Below, in pieces: positions 61,948 to 64,000 of a stretch of 64,000 nt of DNA. Under the pieces are notes generated by a model. The model ran no database searches, was not told where the DNA came from, and saw nothing but the letters and a program-made list of their open reading frames with translations. Source of the stretch: Clostridia bacterium (lineage in GTDB: Bacteria; Bacillota; Clostridia; Oscillospirales; QAMX01); assembly GCA_017532825.1 (NCBI GenBank), contig JAFXIT010000041.1, positions 21,423 through 85,422 of the forward strand, in the 5' to 3' direction. The translations under genes and the position numbers were made by a program. The number at the start of each line of letters is the position of its first letter. The first letter of the stretch is position 1.

Positions 61948-63147
61948 TTATAGGATGTCCTTTTCGTGGAGGCGGACACCGTTTGCCTGCAGGACCTTTT
62001 GAAGCTTGGAAACTTCAAGCGTCGAAAAATCGCTGCTCATTGCCGCCGCAGTTCCTGCGGCCTGACCCGTCACCGCACAGTAGGGTATTACCCTCATAAC
62101 GTCCCACAGCGTTTGGTCTACCGAGGTACACCTGCCTGCACAGATGAGGTTTTTGACTGCAGAATTATAAAGTGTTCCGAATGGCACCTCGTATATCGGC
62201 CCGCGTTTTTTCCAGTTTGAGACCATACCTACGGAATCCTCAAAGTAGGTATGCATCTCGCTGTCGGAAAGCTCGTACTCGCCCACGATCTTCCGTGTCA
62301 TACGTATCTGCGGAATCGTTGCAACCGTTACGGGGAGAAGCTCGGGGTCATTCTCACGGCGCTTTACAAAATCGTTATATGTCACGGCGTGAGACAGACA
62401 GACCTGCTCCGAGAGCTCCTCGCCGTCAATACCGCCAAAGCGGCGGTCAGATAGGGTCTTTACACCGTTTTTATCCGTTTTTTCGGCTTCGGGAATGTCC
62501 GACGCTCCAAGCATGTTGAGCTTATAGCCCTCTTTTCCGATTGAATAGTACCAGCCCGCAAGGAGGTTTCCCTGCTTAAAAGTATCGGTGGGTGCGCCTG
62601 CAAGGACGGCAATATCACAGTCCCCCGTTGCATCGACGACCGAGCCTACGCCGTAGGCACGTCTGCCCGATTTGTTTTCGGTGACGATATGGTCTATCCT
62701 TCCATTTTCGAGCTTTACTCCGACGGCGTAGGTGCCGTACAGAATATCCACTCCCTCACTTAAAAGGAGCTTCTCGGCAAGGATTGCAAAGATGTGAGGA
62801 TTGTACTGCACCTCAAAGCGTCTGTCCTTCTCTCCCCTTGTACCTTTGCCGTCAAGCCAGTTTTCGGGGTAGCGTGCCTCGGCGCCGTGGGTGATCGACA
62901 GCCGCAAAAGCTCCTCGGCAATGCCGAAGGAGACCTGGTGTCCGTATCCGTCGCAAAGCGGCAGGTATATGGTGATAAGTCCCGCCGTGCCGAGCCCGCC
63001 GAGGATATATTCCTTTTCAAACAGGACGGTTTTCTTTCCCTGCCTTGCGGAGGCAAGTGCGGCGGATATACCTGCAATTCCACCTCCGCAGACGGCAACG
63101 TCGTAGGAGCGTACTATCTCGGTCTTTATCTTCTCTTCAATGAACAC
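61948..63147 (-). CDS. FAD-dependent oxidoreductase
   Basis: A 399-residue flavoprotein of the FAD_oxidored (PF12831-like) family. FAD loop VAVCGGGIAGISAALASARQ at residues 17-36 followed by the acidic FEKE; GGLGTAGLITIYLPLCDGYG, VVDATGDCDIAVLAGAP and the C-terminal FAD-contact CTSVDQTLWDVMRVIPYCAV with GQAAGTAAAM. Members near carbohydrate genes are thought to oxidise sugars or related compounds but few are characterised. The start is GTG after GGGGTGG. It lies upstream of the GH2 gene on the same strand (108-base gap), so a joint catabolic role is possible. Confidence 0.82.
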   Translation of the reverse strand: MFIEEKIKTEIVRSYDVAVCGGGIAGISAALASARQGKKTVLFEKEYILGGLGTAGLITIYLPLCDGYGHQVSFGIAEELLRLSITHGAEARYPENWLDGKGTRGEKDRRFEVQYNPHIFAILAEKLLLSEGVDILYGTYAVGVKLENGRIDHIVTENKSGRRAYGVGSVVDATGDCDIAVLAGAPTDTFKQGNLLAGWYYSIGKEGYKLNMLGASDIPEAEKTDKNGVKTLSDRRFGGIDGEELSEQVCLSHAVTYNDFVKRRENDPELLPVTVATIPQIRMTRKIVGEYELSDSEMHTYFEDSVGMVSNWKKRGPIYEVPFGTLYNSAVKNLICAGRCTSVDQTLWDVMRVIPYCAVTGQAAGTAAAMSSDFSTLEVSKLQKVLQANGVRLHEKDIL

Positions 63148-63206
63148 AAGTCCACCCCGTTTCTGTACCTAGTGTAAAGCAACATAAATTATGGCAAACC
63201 CTCTTA

Positions 63207-63428
63207 TTACTCTTCCTTGCCAAATATTTCCCGACACAATCCATCTATGCTTCTTATATATGGAGGAGTGGTCCCATCCATTTGAACTTTATAGTCAAAA
63301 GGCAAGAGTGCAATGCTTCGTGTTTGCATTCCTGGATGTGTCTTATAAAGTTTTATCTCTTGTGGAGCCATGCTCGAAATGGCTTCATTTATCTCGCCGC
63401 TCATTCTATGACCTAAGATTATTGCCAC
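63207..63428 (-). CDS. Small hypothetical protein, AT-rich
   Basis: A 73-codon frame from GTG (MAIILGHRMSGEINEAISSM, ending GLCREIFGKEE). I do not recognise it. It reads like a compact soluble protein with a mixed charged composition and lies downstream of a good promoter. The start is uncertain: the GTG lacks a ribosome site, whereas the only good site (GTGGAG, 63458 region) stands before a non-standard ATT codon seven codons upstream; an internal ATG nine codons in is also possible. The base composition is AT-rich, like the next gene to the right and unlike the rest of the window. Confidence 0.4.
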   Translation of the reverse strand: MAIILGHRMSGEINEAISSMAPQEIKLYKTHPGMQTRSIALLPFDYKVQMDGTTPPYIRSIDGLCREIFGKEE

Positions 63429-63483
63429 AAGTTCATTCTGTTTGTTTCGTTTAATTTATCTCCACAACATTATCATTTTCAAT

Positions 63484-63512
63484 ATTATACATCGATTTAT
63501 TTGAACATTCAA
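63484..63512 (-). promoter_or_regulatory. Promoter upstream of the small AT-rich ORF
   Basis: TTGAAT, 17 bp, TATAAT on the minus strand. Confidence 0.6.
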
Positions 63513-63569
63513 GATATATATTACTATGTGTTACACTATAGTTACGCTTTGTAGGAAGGCTGTCCGGTG

Positions 63570-63601
63570 TTAATAAAAATAAGTCCCGCACGAGGCGGGA
63601 C
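63570..63601 (-). terminator. Terminator of the GyrI-like gene
   Basis: GTCCCGC / GCGGGAC stem with a five-base loop, then TTATTTTTATT on the minus strand. Confidence 0.82.
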
Positions 63602-63608
63602 AAATAAA

Positions 63609-64000
63609 TTATTTCTTTTCGATAGGAATCCAAATTTCGATTGTTCTGCCAGCGTAACCACCAACGATTCCCCAATGGTATACCGCAAGTTCCGGGGCGT
63701 TGATCATCTGATATTCTCCCCCGGACAGCCACCCTGCAGCGATCTGTTTGCGAATATCAAAGTATTCCGGAATAGGCATTTTCTGTTTCTCGGTTTCAAA
63801 AACAGCATAGGTTCTTTCTGGAATGATGATTTCTTCAAACTGGAATTTTTCCATAAAATCAATGCCTGTAACATTGCTATTATACAAGTTGTCAAACTCA
63901 TACTTGTCTGCTGTTACAGAGATGTAGAAGTCATAGCCGTTGTCATCCATATTGGTAAGCACACAATAATCGGACAGTTTATCGTTCGCCATTCCTTTCA
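63609..64000 (-). CDS. GyrI-like effector-binding domain protein (probably cut by the right edge)
   Basis: The visible 127 residues from an internal Met form a GyrI-like (AraC effector-binding) domain: IIIPERTYAVFETEKQKMPI, a DIRKQIAAGWLSGGEYQMIN segment, LAVYHWGIVG and the terminal TIEIWIPIEKK. This fold binds small hydrophobic cations in BmrR/Rob/SbmC relatives. The frame stays open to the window edge upstream of that Met (the GGA codon before it is the apparent ribosome site and too close to use), so I read it as the C-terminal part of a longer protein, possibly an AraC-type regulator. AT-rich codon use differs from the main genome, which suggests transfer. Confidence 0.7.
   Translation of the reverse strand, partial: KGMANDKLSDYCVLTNMDDNGYDFYISVTADKYEFDNLYNSNVTGIDFMEKFQFEEIIIPERTYAVFETEKQKMPIPEYFDIRKQIAAGWLSGGEYQMINAPELAVYHWGIVGGYAGRTIEIWIPIEKK

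Noticed and set aside
63451..63732. 93-codon minus-strand frame running from the GyrI-like gene into the next promoter
   Set aside because: It crosses the intrinsic terminator and the following promoter and has no ribosome site.

Overview
The window looks like a chromosome segment from an anaerobic, gut-type Clostridia bacterium (Oscillospirales/Christensenellales-like; I cannot name a genus). The reasons are a moderately GC-rich, densely packed genome, Gram-positive style strong Shine-Dalgarno sites with frequent GTG/TTG starts, a T-box leader on alaS, an ECF transporter module, class 1B PyrD/PyrK, a PyrI-containing pyrimidine operon, a rubredoxin, and many host- or plant-glycan enzymes (GH95, GH127-like, GH2, sialidase fold, rhamnose catabolism). 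Nearly every transcription unit has a recognisable sigma-A promoter with 16-18 bp spacing and an intrinsic terminator. I see no phage, IS element or CRISPR array.

Layout. 1-3.5 kb (minus): methyltransferase, ecfA1, ecfA2, ecfT, truA (truA cut by the left edge). 3.6-8.0 kb (plus): GH95 fucosidase, metA, and an AT-rich tandem GNAT gene. 8.0-10.9 kb (minus): Nudix hydrolase and the serC-serA pair. 11.0-13.1 kb (plus): two M42 peptidases. 13.1-22.9 kb (minus): a long colinear block, pyrC-K-D-F-E-B-I, then a HAD protein, rubredoxin, a tiny membrane protein, a GpsA-like dehydrogenase and a large GH99-like lipoprotein. 23.0-26.7 kb (minus): rhaB-rhaA with an ASRT-like protein and a 4-TM protein. 26.8-29.2 kb (minus): a polar amino-acid ABC importer whose binding protein is circularly permuted. 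29.4-35.6 kb (plus): degV, then a leader peptide/terminator followed by two zinc-ribbon ABC exporter subunits flanking a DUF1854 protein. 35.6-41.0 kb (plus): T-box, alaS, aconitase-family hydratase, HIT protein. 41.1-48.9 kb: GH127-like enzyme, mgtE, sialidase-fold protein, DUF1508 protein, YjdF-like membrane protein and a BspA-type leucine-rich lipoprotein. 49.0-55.3 kb (minus): trkA-trkH, a CadC-type regulator with a zinc/cadmium ATPase, and AlaX. 55.3-59.5 kb: a tRNA with a duplicated 3' end next to a hairpin-rich cassette, a eukaryotic-type sugar nucleotidyltransferase, smpB, an esterase, a histidine phosphatase and ssrA. 59.5-64 kb (minus): GH2 enzyme, FAD oxidoreductase, an AT-rich small ORF and a GyrI-like domain cut by the right edge.

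How the genes work together. Pyrimidine synthesis is encoded almost completely from one promoter, and its short leader leaves no room for a PyrR attenuator, so allosteric control through PyrI is plausible. Serine synthesis (serCA) and the first step of methionine synthesis (metA) are present. trans-Translation is complete (smpB plus ssrA). Sugar scavenging is distributed over several single-gene units. The least ordinary items are the attenuator-controlled ABC/DUF1854/ABC module, the circularly permuted binding protein, the ASRT-like/4-TM pair in the rhamnose operon, and the tRNA 3'-end duplication.
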